From Chamaecyparis obtusa (lineage: Eukaryota; Streptophyta; Pinopsida; Cupressales; Cupressaceae), in NCBI GenBank assembly GCA_027943335.1, contig BSBK01000764.1, positions 124,001 to 188,000 on the forward strand: a stretch of DNA of 64,000 bases, in the 5' to 3' direction. The notes beneath the pieces were generated by a model. That model was not told where the DNA came from. It did no database searches and saw only the letters and a program-made list of their open reading frames with translations. The position numbers were made by a program, and so were the translations under genes. This document shows, piece after piece, positions 34,641-46,063 of this stretch; position 1 is the stretch's first letter, and each line of letters starts with the position of its first letter.

Positions 34641-36526
34641 AGCAACTGATTCAAGACCAAAGCAAAGGAATGCTACCCTACAGAAGGAGTCACAGACAAT
34701 GAATCTGAAGACTCTGAAGATCAAGAAATTGCATTTGTTGCAATAAAAGAAGAAAGCCAATTGATAAGTGAAATGACACTTATCTCAAGATCACATCAGC
34801 ATGATGACTGGATCATTGACATTGGATGCACTCACCACATGACTGGTGGTAAGAACAAGTTCATCAGCCTAAAGCTCAATGATGGTGGATCGGTAACCTT
34901 TGGTAATAATGCTCCCTGTGTTATCAAAGGTAAAAGTTCTATTGCACTTAGCAATGATGCTATATGTGAGGATGTGTACTGGGTAGGACTCAAGTACAAC
35001 CTAATGAGTGTTGCTCAACTAAACAACAAGGGATACCGGTTGGAATTCGAGCAAGATTCTTGAGTTGTCAAGAACCAATCAGGAGCTCATGTTGCCACCG
35101 ATAGACAAAGTAAAGGGAACCTGTTCTATCTGGACTCAATGGAAGGAGCCTGCCTCATAGCATCAGTCAAAGGAGAAACAAACAAAATCTGTTTTGTAAC
35201 CAAAGAGGACAATAGTTGATTGTGGCATACGAGGCTCTGCCACATAAACTTTGACAGTATTGTCAAGGTGAACAAGAAGAAGTCAGTCAGAGGACTTCCT
35301 GAAATTACAAAACCTGACATAGGTATTTGTAAGGATTGTCAGTTAGGTAAACTGACAGAAACAAGTTTCAGTAGTAAATCTTTTTTTGCTGAAAATGTTT
35401 TGGATCTTGTACACACAGATTTGTGTGGACCTATGAGAACAAGGAGCTACTATGGAGATAGGTACTTCATGCTTTTTGTAGATAATTTCCCAAGAATGAT
35501 GTAGACACTTTTTATTAGAGAAAAATTAGAGGCCTTTCACATGTTAAAAATCTACAAGGCTCGAGTGGAGAAGGAGACCAATAAAAGCTTGAAGTGTCTG
35601 AGATCGGACAAAGGAGGTGAATACACCTCACAAGAGTTCACTCACTACTATGAGGAACAGGGTATAAAAAGACAGTTGTCTGCACCAAGAACCCTGCAAA
35701 AAAATGGAGTTGCTGAAAGAAGGAACAGGACTCTGATTGACTATGCAAGAACCCTAATGATTCATAAGGATCTCCCCCATCACTTTTGGAGAGAAGCTAT
35801 CAGCACTGCTGTTTATACATTGAACCGAGTTCAAGTCAAGAAAGGAACCACTAAGACTCCCTATGAATTATGGTTTGGTCGCACTCCCAATGTAGGCTAC
35901 TTCAGAATTTTTGGTAATAAATGTTATATTTAAAGAGATGTATTCTGGCAAGTTTGAGCCAAAGAATGATGAAGGCATATTTCTAGGTTATTCTACCAAG
36001 AGTAAAGCCTACCGGTGTCTGAATAAGAGGACAGGAAAAATAGTAGAAACTATCAATGTAAAGATTGATGAATATTCATAACCAAGAAGTAAAATCAGGC
36101 ATAATGAGTATGATAGTCATTAGGATCATAATGCTGAAAATCATCTGGAATTCAATGAAAAAAGTGCTACTGATGAAGGAGAAGAGCACGTAATCAAACC
36201 CTTGGAGCAAGATGATGTACCTGATGTATTTGAAAACATAAGACCAACTCTAGATGATGAATAGAAAATTGTTCATGACCATGCTGAAGAAATTGCTCAA
36301 CTGGAAGATATAGATCGGGAACACCGACCGGTTCTCTCAAGGTATGTCACATATCATTCCACTGATAACATTATAGGTGATAAGCATGCTAATACTCTTA
36401 CCAAAGGAAAGGCTAGAGAAAGTATTTGTTTGCTTTCCAGCATAGAGCCAAAAACGACCAGGGAGGCTTTGGAAGATGAAAACTAGGTCAAGGCCATGGA
36501 AGAAGAGATTGAGCAAATAGAGAAGA
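34641..36526 (+). pseudogene. pol: Protease and integrase of element G (broken)
   Basis: The protease site WIIDIGCTHHMTG (about 34808) has DIG where the family has DSG. A GAG-pre-integrase block follows (LWHTRLCHINFDSI, ICKDCQLGK, 35220-35360), then the integrase core DLVHTDLCGPM, with a TAG at 35502 in place of a Trp codon, then LRSDKGGEYTSQEF, KNGVAERRNRTL and WREAISTAVYTLNR. A frameshift near 35930 leads into a poorly conserved linker with several stops up to the RT. Confidence 0.88.
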
Positions 36527-37339
36527 ATGACACGAATTCTTGTACCAAGACCACAAGACAAGAATGTTATTGGGACCAAGTGGGTCTATAGAAACAAATT
36601 GAATGAAGATGGAAAAGTGATAAGGAACAAAGCAAGGTTTGTCTGTAAAAGATACGCAGATGAGGCTGTACTGAATTATGGTGAAACTTTTGCACCTGTG
36701 GCCAGACTGGAAGGAGTGAGAATCCTACTTGCTTATGCTGCTCATAAAAGGTTCAAAATATACCAGATGGATGTAAAGTCTACATTCCTAAATGGTATAT
36801 TGGAGGAGGAAGTCTACATAGAACAACCAAAAGGCTTCTCATCCACAGAGAAGAGTGGTATGGTCTGCAAACTGAAAAAGGCTCTTTATGGGCTAAAACA
36901 AGCCCCAAGGGCTTGGTATGAGAGATTGCATTCATACCTCCCGACAATAGGATTCACAAAAACAGGAGATAACAACAATATGTATCATAAGACTGGAAAA
37001 GAAGGTAACCTGATTGCTGAAATTTTGTGAATGACATCATCTTTGGAGGAGATGCAAGATGAGCAATGTCTTTGCTGAGGAGATGAAGAAAGAATTTGAA
37101 ATGTCCATGATTAGAGCCATAAAATTCTTCATTGGACTACAAGTCCATCAGCTCAATGAAGGTATTTTCATTTCTCAATCCAAGTATGTCAAAGAAATTC
37201 TTAAATCCTTTGGGTTAGGAGAATCCACACCGGTTGGTACACCAACAATAACTAACCTCAAATTATCAAAGGAAGATGATGCAAAAGAAGTAAATGAGAC
37301 ATTGTATCAGTCTATGATTGGCAAATTACAGTATGCAAT
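36527..37339 (+). pseudogene. pol: Reverse transcriptase of element G (broken, cut by H)
   Basis: Blocks NVIGTKWVYRNKLNEDG, FAPVARLEGVRILLAYAA, QMDVKSTFLNG, and LKKALYGLKQAPRAWYERL identify copia RT. The catalytic motif reads FVNDI (about 37022-37038) instead of the usual YVDDI, and a frameshift lies there. The frame continues with KFFIGLQVHQLNEGIFISQSKY and ends at the H insertion point within a LQYA motif. Confidence 0.9.
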
Positions 37340-38268
37340 TGATGCGGGGGCATTCTTGGGTCCTCGGTGAAACTGCATGGTGGTGTGTTACTTGGCTGGT
37401 GTTACTCGGTTGCAGTCTTAACCGATGGTCTCGGTTATTGAAGGAAGCTCGGTCACTTAAGGAGCTCGGTGAGACTTCTTGTACTCGGTGGAACTGGTGC
37501 TCGATAATGCCTCTATTGCTTGGTGTTGCTTGACTTGGTTGGTTGTTTCACTAGCGCTCGGTTGTTTCTCTGGCGCTCGGTAGTCCTGGTTTACCGACTG
37601 GAGTTCTTGGTGGTTTGTTTGGCCGACTTGGTGCATTTAATGTTGGTATCTTTTGTTGGATTCTCCTATGTGGATCTGGAGGCCGACATGTTGAATGTAT
37701 TAATTGTAAGGCTATTTGAGAGCCAACTTGTATTGCATTTAATATTTGTTTGTAGGAGTTAATTGTGTCATCCAATCGACTCGTGGCTGATGGTTAGTAT
37801 TTATAGGATGTTTGGGTAGATGTTTTAGGAAAGATGGGCAGGAGATCGAAGGTAGATTTGCAACAGATTTGGGAGAACCAGATAAGTGAAGTTGTGGAAA
37901 AGATCCTACGAGATCCTGCATATCAGATTGTTATTTGATAGTTTGTAATAGTAGAGCTAGTGGTTTGCACACTTGGAGACAAGGAGATTGCTTGGAGGCT
38001 TGCGAGCTCAAGTTTAGATCTGCCTTAGGGTTTCCATTAGTTGCTGATAGTTTTTAGAACTGAACTAGCTGGAGTTGTGTTGGATCTTGTTGATCTTGTA
38101 GAATTATTTCTTGATTATAATTGGCCCTAACTCGGAAGGCCTTACAGCCGGGCATGTTAATGGATATATGTTTTGAAACATATCTTGTTGTGTTATTTCC
38201 TCTATGTTGTTCTGAAGCTGCAAGGTTGGGCTGTCCTTCATTGGATCCACCATCCTTGACCTGCGTCA
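37340..38268 (+). repeat. 5' LTR of element H
   Basis: TGATGCGGGGGCATTC...ACCTGCGTCA. The same family occurs inverted in E1 and, by its termini, in L. Confidence 0.93.
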
Positions 38269-38270
38269 GG

Positions 38271-38282
38271 TGGTATCAGAGC
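38271..38282 (+). other. Primer-binding site of H
   Basis: TGGTATCAGAGC, two bases after the LTR end. Confidence 0.9.
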
Positions 38283-38503
38283 TGAGTTGATCTTGTTGAG
38301 CGAAGGTTGACCTAGCAAGGCAGATCTTGCGAAGTTGATCTTGTTGGTGAAGAGATCGTATGATCTGAGTTGCCGATCCGTGATGCTGAACTTGTGGAAT
38401 CTTGCCCTAGTTGTTCGTGCAAGGTGGCAGGCTGATCTGACTTGCATACAACTTGGAGATTGTCACAAGGTGGTCGGTGCAGAGGGTTTTCTTATCTTTA
38501 AGG

Positions 38504-39475
38504 ATGCCTCCGAGAAGATTGGACCCTAGAGTAATTGCAGATCTTTGTGATACTGTAGAATCTAGGATTACAGAGAAGGTGAAATTTGATTTCAGATCTA
38601 AGATGGAGTTGATGAAGAATGACATGGTTGCTGAGATCATGAGAGTTGTTTCTGGTGTACCTCAAAATGTTGGTACTGAGGATGGTTATGAGGAAGCTGT
38701 TGAAGACTTTGAAGCTGCTGGATCTAGTGGTGATGACCGGAGGGATAGATCTGGTGAAGACAGAACTACTCGGTTGCATAGATCTGAAGCTCGGTTAAGT
38801 AATAGTTACCGAATGGAAGTTTCTACTTTCTTTGGTACTTTGAAACCCGAGAACTTGATTGACTGGATTGGTGAACTTGAAGATTTCTTTGAGCTGGAAG
38901 AAATTGAAGATCCTCTTCGGGTGAGATTGGCACAAATGAAATTGAAAGGACATGCTGCTCTTTGGTGGAAAGAATTACAAAGAGGTAGAGAAGATGAAGG
39001 TGAAGTGAAGATCAATCGGTGGAGGTTGATGGTGACTAAGTTGAAAGCTAAGTTCATACCTGCTGACTATGAGCTTGACTTGTTTAAGAAGTTGCAGAAT
39101 CTGAAACAAAAGGATTTGACTGTTGAAGATTATACCAAGGAGTTCTACAAACTTACTATTCGGTCTAAACACAGAGAACTTGGTAAGGAAAAGGTAGCTT
39201 GGCATGTGAATGGTTTGAGATTCAATATTCAAGATGAGCTTGGTATGCTGAAGATTGATTCTGTTGAGGATGCTTATCAGCATGCTCTAAAGGTAGAAGA
39301 TAAGTTGAAAAGGAAACATGGTAATCCTCGAGGGAAGGAAAAGATTGATCACTCGGTGAAGGATAAACCGACTGCAGAAGATGAACAAAAACCTGTAGAA
39401 CCGAAGAAGAAGACAGGTAGAGTTATCTTTAAGGGTACTTGCTATAACTATCGTGAAGGGACACCGTTCTTTTGA
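38504..39475 (+). pseudogene. gag: gag of element H
   Basis: The frame opens at 38453, but ATG 38504 (MPPRRLDPRV) is the likelier start. The Gag domain is at about residues 110-230: TFFGTLKPENLIDWIGELEDF..., AALWWKELQ and KAKFIPADYELDLFKKLQNLKQ. The tail is Lys-rich. The zinc knuckle is damaged: it starts CYNYREG where the family has C-x2-C, and the frame is lost at 39473, with the second half (HRSFECT) in the next frame. Otherwise about 320 codons stay open. This Gag is related to the fragment at 62880-64000 (element L). Confidence 0.88.
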
Positions 39476-40205
39476 GTGTACACAGAAGAAGCTTGGTGAC
39501 CGACGGACTGCTATGGTGAATGAGAACATTCAGAATGAACCTGAATCTGTGAACTTGCTGGTTCGGCGAACATTGCTCGGTACAAAGGAGGAACCTTGTC
39601 AAAGGAGTAACTTGTTCAGGACTTGGTGCAAGTCTAGAGGTAAACTTTGTGATGTTATTGTTGACAGTAACCTTGTTGCTGAGGACATGGTTCAGAAACT
39701 TGGTTTGAGTAGAATGAGACATCCACATCCTTATAGGATTGGCTGGTTGCAAAATGTTCATGCTCTAGAAGTAAGAGGACAATGCTTCGTTGATGTACAA
39801 ATTGGCCAGTATAAGGATCTTGTGTTATGTGATATTGTGGAGATGAATAGTTGTTGTATATTGCTCGGTAGACCTTCGCAATATGATTGTAGAGCTATGT
39901 ATGATTGTGTCACGAATGTGTTTACTGTTGAGAAGGATGACAGGAAGTTTTCCTTGATTCCTTTACTAGATACAACATGCGGTAGGAGAAGCCTGAGTAT
40001 TGGTAGCCGAGTTGAGTTGGTAGATCCTGAAGGTATGGATGATCAGTGTGAAGAACAGACCTGTGTTTTATCAAGGAAAGACTTGAAGAGACAGATGAAG
40101 CTAAAGTGGAAGAGTATGCAAAGTGAAAAGATGGAGGACTTGTATGTGAAGAACCAGTTCGGGGTTTATGTGCTAAATCCCGGAAGATGTTCTTCTCACA
40201 TATGA
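39453..40205 (+). pseudogene. Protease-like region of element H
   Basis: An open frame of 250 codons follows Gag in another frame. It has the linker LLVRRTLLGTK, then CKSRGKLCDVIVDSNLVAEDMVQKLGL. DSN stands where related elements carry a DSG protease site, so it is probably inactive. It continues through HPHPYRIGWLQ, VLCDIVEMNSCCILLGRPSQYD and FSLIPL, the usual C-terminal protease blocks, and stops just before the 3' LTR. Confidence 0.8.
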
Positions 40206-40229
40206 ACATCTTTTCGAACCTGGGGTGTC

Positions 40230-41159
40230 TGATGCAGGGGCATTCTTGGGTCCTTGGTGAAACTGTATGGTGGTGTGTTACTTGGCCGGTGTTACTCAGT
40301 TGCAGCCTTAACTGATGGTCTCGGTTATTGAAGGAAGCTTGGTCGCTGAAGGAACTCAGTGAGACTTCTTGTGCTCGATGGAACTGGTGCTCGGTAATGC
40401 CTGTGTTGCTCGGTGTTGCTTGGCTTGGTTGGTTGTTTCACTAGCGCTCAGTTGTTTCTCTGGCGCTCGGTAGTCCTAGTTTACCGACTGGAGTTCTTGG
40501 TGGTTTTCTTGGCCAACTTGGTGCATTTAATGTTGGTATCTTTTGTTGGATTCTCCTATGTGGATCTGGAGGCCGACATGTTGAATGTATTAATTGTAAG
40601 GCTATTTGAGAGCCGACTTGTATTGCATTTAATATTTGTTTGTAGGAGTTAATTGTGTCATCCAACCGACTTGTGGCTGATGGTTAGTATTTATAAGATG
40701 TTTGGGTAGATGTTTTAGGAGAGATGGGTAGGAGATCAAAGGTAGATCTCGAGCAGATTTGGGAGAACCAGATAAGTGAAGTTGAGGAAAAGATCCTGTG
40801 AGATCTTGCAGATCAGATTGTTATCTGATAGTTTGTAATAGCAGAGCTAGTGGTTTGCACACTTGGAGACAAGGAGATTGTTTGGAGGCTTGCGAGCTCA
40901 AGTTTAGATCCGCCTTAGGGTTTCCATCAGTTGCTGATAGTTTTCAGAACTGAACTAGCTGGAGTTGTGTTGGATCTTGTTGATCTTGCAGAATTACTTC
41001 TTGATTGTAATTGGCCCTAACTCGGAAGGCCTTATAGCCGGGCATGTTAATGGAAAATATGTTTTGAAACATATCTTGTTGTGTTATTTCCGTTGTGTTG
41101 TTCTGAAGCTGCAAGGTTGGACTGTCCTTCATTGGATCCACCATCCTTGACCTGCGTCA
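40230..41159 (+). repeat. 3' LTR of element H
   Basis: TGATGCAGGGGCATTC...ACCTGCGTCA, 930 bp. Confidence 0.93.
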
Positions 41160-41756
41160 ACAGTGCATACCGGACCAGACATAGCACATGCAGTAGACAT
41201 TGTAGCAAGATTCTTTGCAAATCCCAAAGAGACACACTTGATAGTAGTGAAGAAAATCTTCAAATACCTAAACGACACTGAGGAGTATGGCCTATGGTTT
41301 CCTCACAAGGGAGGCTTCCAAATAAAGTTGTTCACTGATGCAGATTGGGTTGGTAATATCGATGATAGAAAGAGAACAAGTGGAGGCACATTCTTTCTTG
41401 GAGAAAGGATTGTGTCATGGACTAGCAAGAAGAAAAATTGCATTTCACAGTCCACAACAGAAGTTGAGTATATTGCTACAACAGTCAATTGCACACAGAT
41501 GATCTGGATCAAACAAATATTGGAAGGAATCCAAGAACAGATACCTGAACCGATTGCAATTTACTGTGACAGTACAAGTGCAATAAACATATCTAAAAAT
41601 TCTGTCAAGCACTCCAAAACAAAGCACATTGCTATAAAGTATCACTATTTGAGAGAGCAGGTGCAAAATAAAGAAGTAAGATTGGAATATGTTCCCACAA
41701 AAGAACAAGTTGCAAACATATTCACAAAGCCATTACCGAAGAGTACATTTGACTAA
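41160..41756 (+). pseudogene. pol: RT end and RNase H of element G
   Basis: The frame resumes after H with PDIAHAVDIVARF, then FTDADWVGNIDDRKRTSGG, the ISQSTTEVEYIA block, IYCDSTSAINISKN and KHIAIKYHYLREQV, ending VANIFTKPLPKSTFD and a stop at 41754. These are the standard copia RNase H blocks, with catalytic D and E residues visible. This segment is open throughout. Confidence 0.93.
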
Positions 41757-42011
41757 CTCAGAGGTAAATTAGGGGTGATACCCCTCCCTGATCTTCAGTA
41801 AATAGGCAAAGGTGTTTATCAATTCATTATGCTTCAACAGAGGAATCGACCTCATCTTAACCGGATTTATGAATAAGACTTTTGCTCGTAGGGGGAGCAA
41901 ATCTCATTAAGGTAGTCTTTCTGACTAGCCTTTGGCATTATTGTCAAAGGGGGAGAGTATGACCGGTAGAGGTAGAAATCTGCTATTGTTATGATTTGTT
42001 ATGGGTTTGCC

Positions 42012-42032
42012 ATCAATGCCAAAGGGGGAGAT
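42012..42032 (+). promoter_or_regulatory. Polypurine tract of G
   Basis: AAAGGGGGAGAT (42021-42032) directly precedes the 3' LTR at 42033, a typical copia arrangement. Confidence 0.85.
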
Positions 42033-43443
42033 TGTTGGCATTAGTTGATTAACCGGTAAGAATGCAACCGGTACATGGCAAAAGAGGTATTGTCATTGAT
42101 TGGCAAAAAGGTGTTGTCATTTATGAGTAAAGATACCAGTGTTCAATCTGTGAAGCAAGGACAGACATAGTTGACAACAATAAGTGCGAAGAGAGACTGG
42201 TTTGGAAACCGGTGACACTGTGCAAGTAAGAAGAGACTATATTTGTTACTAATAATGCTCTAACTGAACATCAGAGCAACCAGTCACCAAGGAAGATGCA
42301 ACCGACAACCGGTAACAAGAACCAAGGAAAGGATGCAACCGGTACAGCCAATGAAAGGGAAGGTGACAGGTTAAAAAGTCTTAACCTATGCACAACCTAA
42401 GGATATTAACCAATCAAGTGAAGATTTCATCACAACTGATGAACCGGGGAAATTCATAGTTGACAAACAGTTGTCTGACTCTTTGACCGGGATTTGTTGC
42501 TCAAACTCCGGTAGACTGAGTTATCAAGGTAATCGGTACAAGACGCGATTGAAGGTTTTAATGTCGGAATTTGTGTCATTAAAACATGAAGATATCTCTT
42601 GTGAAGGAAAGCTTTTGACACGCATCTGTCGTTTCTTTTATAAAATAGATAAAGCATAGCATGCATCGGATGTTCCCTCAATGAACTGATACTCCACTAG
42701 GTGATTGATCCGAAGGTGATCTTTAAATAGGTCGTGCATGTAAAAAGCAAATAGGGAAAGAAGTCTATATATTCCTCTGCCTGACAAGAATATAGTTGGC
42801 CCTCATTCTGCCAAAGAAAAGAGTGAACCTGGACGCTGAAGAAGCTAAGGTGAAGAGAGTAGAAGAAAGTAGAGTGTGCAGAGAAGCACAACAGCGAAGG
42901 AGAACATACCTGCAGTGACCAATGATGATTCTGAGTTGAATAGAACAACGATCTTATCAAGCTCAACAAAGCCATCATCAAAAGATCAAACCCTTTATTG
43001 CTCTTTCATAATTGCAATAGCGAAATCCCAATATTTTGGGTGGACATTAACAGGTCCCTTGTATTAAATCTCTTGATCAGGTGACATCTGTTTAGGTGTT
43101 CTAAGTCCTCTAACCAGGCAGGTTCTAACAGGCCTTAATTCTTAAATCCCTTAACCGGGTCGCATCTAACAGTACGTTTGTAATCCTTTAATAGGGAAGG
43201 CTCCTTACAGGGCGCACTTCAGAAGAGTGCAAAATTTATGAGGTTTACTCACCATGGTTTTCTCCCGATTTGGGTTTCCACATGATAAATCTGGTGATGT
43301 CTATTGCTTGATTGTTTGATAGCTATTTTTGTTCTATAATCTGTTCTGCTTACAGTTTTAGTTACATTATATCAAATTTGTTTTTAGAAGTTTTAGTGGG
43401 TGCTAATTCACCCCTCCCCTCTCAGCACTAGTTGGGACCATCA
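42033..43443 (+). repeat. 3' LTR of element G
   Basis: 1411 bp, aligned with 32305-33712, followed by the ATCAC duplication. Confidence 0.95.
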
Positions 43444-43444
43444 A

Positions 43445-46063
43445 TCACCATAACCAAAGGCACATATTGATCCACCCGGATCCCAAGGAAAAGTGTGTAA
43501 TATCCCTGACATCATCTACAAACTCTTGTGATAATAACTCTATCCACAGAGTTATCCTGAACATACTGTCACTATGCCAATGATGGGGACTCAACCAATC
43601 CATAATGCTAAGCTTGTGTCCACTTGGTTCCCAGTAGAGACGTAACTCACATCCATCCACAACCAGAAAGAAAGGATATTCGATATCAACTGATCGATCA
43701 AATCTCCCTGCACATCCTACCAACCTACTTTGTGTATGTTGTCCATCTGTGCAACAAGGACAAGAACTCTCATATCCCAGATATCCAGCCTCTGCAAAAT
43801 CATCATAGATATGTTGCCTCTGCAAGTCACCTCCTACTAACTTGTAGTAACTAACTCCATCAACAGTAGATGGATAAAACCCATCCCATAAAGGATGATA
43901 CAACCTAGGAGCTTACCCACACCAACATACCAAATCCTCAACCGGTGGATCAAAAGAGAAATGATGAGTGCTCCTCACTATGTAATCATGGTGAAATGCT
44001 CCAATCTCTGTCAGAGGCTAATCAAAATCTAACTACGAATAAAGAGATGGCTCCAATCTTTGGCTCTGAACAACTGATTGGGTAGGATCATGGGAAACCC
44101 TCTCAGCAAACCCAACCAAAAAATCACTATGAGGAAGCATTGTAGTCAAGGTATCTACAATCTTTCCCACTAACAGCTGAATATGGCGAGAACCTGGATG
44201 AGAGTACCCTCAAAAGTCCCGAAGGGCCCTTCCCGCAAAATTGGACTCTCAAGCAAGTACTCCATGAAAGATTTCGTGTAGTAGCAATTATATGAAGATG
44301 CATCAACCTGCTCCCCTGCAACCCATAGCTGATCCCTGTGAAACTGTGGCACTACACACTGTCTATCACTATTAGCTGTGTGAGATGAAGTAATAGATTT
44401 GCTTCTAGCAAAAGGAAACAAATCACCCTGAAAGCTCGTCCCCAAACCAGATCATACCCTATCCATGTCCTGTGAATCAAAGGGAGTAGTGTCATAAATT
44501 GGCACACAGCTCTCCAACGAATCCACCATTGCTACCTTAGACCTCTCAGCAACTTGGTCCATATCATCTATCATCGTGTTAACAACTAGAGAACCTAATA
44601 TTACAAAACTCTCTCTGCAATCCTCCACAGAAGCACTCACCTCCTCTATGTCTATTGCATCTGTCTCAAGGATAGGTGTAATTGTGTCTCCATCACATCC
44701 ATCACTACAAACAGTGGAAGCTAACTCACCACCAACCACCACTATATGCAACTGAACTGGATCTATGGCTGGCAAGGACTGCATCCGCTCCAACTCCACA
44801 GTCACCTCTCCCAACTGCAACTGCGACTCCTAAAGAGACCACTGAGTGCCCTCTAAAGCCTCAGAAGTCGTTGTGAGCTCCTGAGTAAGTTCACTCACCT
44901 CCTCGTCTTTGACCATCAATGCCTCATATGTCGTACTCCCCCACTCAACTAGGTGATTTTGGTCGGCTACCAACTATAAATTGTTCTGTCTCAAAATCCT
45001 AACAACCTCCCGCAAGGAATGAATCTCTGTCAGGGAAAGGTAACCGCCGCCATGCTCAACTTCCATAGTAGCACCCCATATGTTTACTTCCAACAGCTGA
45101 CAAGCGGCATCGAAATGCTCGAGAGTAGAAGTAATGTCTCTCTCGCCGACTCTCAATTGACTAGTCACATGATGACTCTGCACAACGGGCCTCCTATTTA
45201 CAAACTTAACTGCACTACCCACACTACGGGAGGAAGATGTATCCAACAAAGTCCCCTCAAGATCACAATATCTCTGTGTACTATCATCTGAGCACACATC
45301 TACCAACTGAGTACTCACACCGGACTCATCCTCATCTATCCCCGAGGAAGCTACTATTGAATCTCACTCATCACAATCCTCAGCTACCTCGTCCTCTGTA
45401 ACCACATGACAATCCAAATCCTGGGACCCATCCTCACTCACTAACAACTCAAAGCCGTCCCCCAAGGTTTGATAAATCAAGCATGACTCGCTGCAAGTAT
45501 AGTCATCCTCATTAGTCACTGAAGAAGTAACCTCATTTGAAGAAGTGGAAGCCCTGGCTGTAACAAACTCCTACCACTCATATGCTTCCCCATCCTCATC
45601 CATGAGTTCCTATAAAAAAGAATCCTGGGACCCACCACCATCAGATGATAACGCTGAGTCCACTCTCAATGTCTGATATAAAAGACTAGACTCACTGCAA
45701 CACACATCATCCTCACACTCAACATCAGAGGTATCCACAATGCTAGTGTCGACATCGTCTAACTGAGACCCCTCTGCTAACTATGGCTGCATACATGACT
45801 CAATGTTATCATGTGAATCATCTACACTGTGGCATGAATCTATGTCACCTGAATCATCTATAACAATCCCATCATGAATGTCATCACTGGATAGCTCTAT
45901 GCCCACATCCTCAATACAGGAAAAGACTATAGTCTCCTGTACCGACTTAACACTAAGACTGTTGTCATAAACATCAGAGCTGTCAGAGCCTGTACTGACT
46001 TAACACTAAGACTGTTGTCATAAACATCAAAGCTTTCAGAGCTCATATACTCCTTGCAGTCCT
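43445..46063 (-). pseudogene. ORFX of element F (N-terminally truncated)
   Basis: The fourth copy of the unknown ORF, closest to copy B. On the minus strand it enters at 46063 in the acidic region (FEDCKEYMSSESFD-like), continues with the DDIES and CEDDVCCSES-like blocks, then 45318-44974 with HHVTSQLRVGERDITSTL and the coiled-coil start, 44820-44452, 44445-44170 (QLWVAGEQVDASSYN, SFMEYLLESP), and 43903-43445 with YHPLWDGF, CPCCTDGQHTQ, the FFLVVDGCELRLYW block and a tail to SGWINMCLWLW. Several in-frame stops and shifts separate the pieces. Close agreement with B over about 2.5 kb helps define ORFX as a real protein family. Confidence 0.77.

Larger units (their letters stand above)
37340..41159 (+). 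mobile_element. Element H: Gag-protease-only gypsy-type retrotransposon inside G
   Basis: LTRs of 929 and 930 bp lie at 37340-38268 and 40230-41159 and are very similar. The flanks GCAAT and ACAGT agree at 3 of 5 bases; both can derive from GCAGT, and removing H restores G's reading frame across the site (YA then VHT-like). The internal region is under 2 kb: PBS, gag, a protease-like part, then the 3' LTR. RT, RNase H and integrase are absent. Confidence 0.9.
32305..43443 (+). mobile_element. Element G: Ty1/copia retrotransposon inside F, split by H
   Basis: LTRs lie at 32305-33712 and 42033-43443 with a perfect ATCAC duplication (32300-32304 and 43444-43448). The order is PBS, gag, protease, integrase, RT, RNase H, PPT: integrase before RT identifies Ty1/copia. 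Without H the element is about 7.3 kb. The coding region has multiple stops and frameshifts. Confidence 0.95.
31020..46063 (-). mobile_element. Element F: 5'-truncated ORFX-bearing LTR retrotransposon (minus)
   Basis: On the minus strand: ORFX from 46063 down to 43444, then (after insertion G) the hairpin and PPT at 32304-32266, then a 3' LTR from 32265 to about 31020. The LTR is closest to that of B. The 5' part (5' LTR, PBS, ORFX N-terminus) is missing; homology stops abruptly at 46063. The left LTR end is approximate. Confidence 0.8.
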
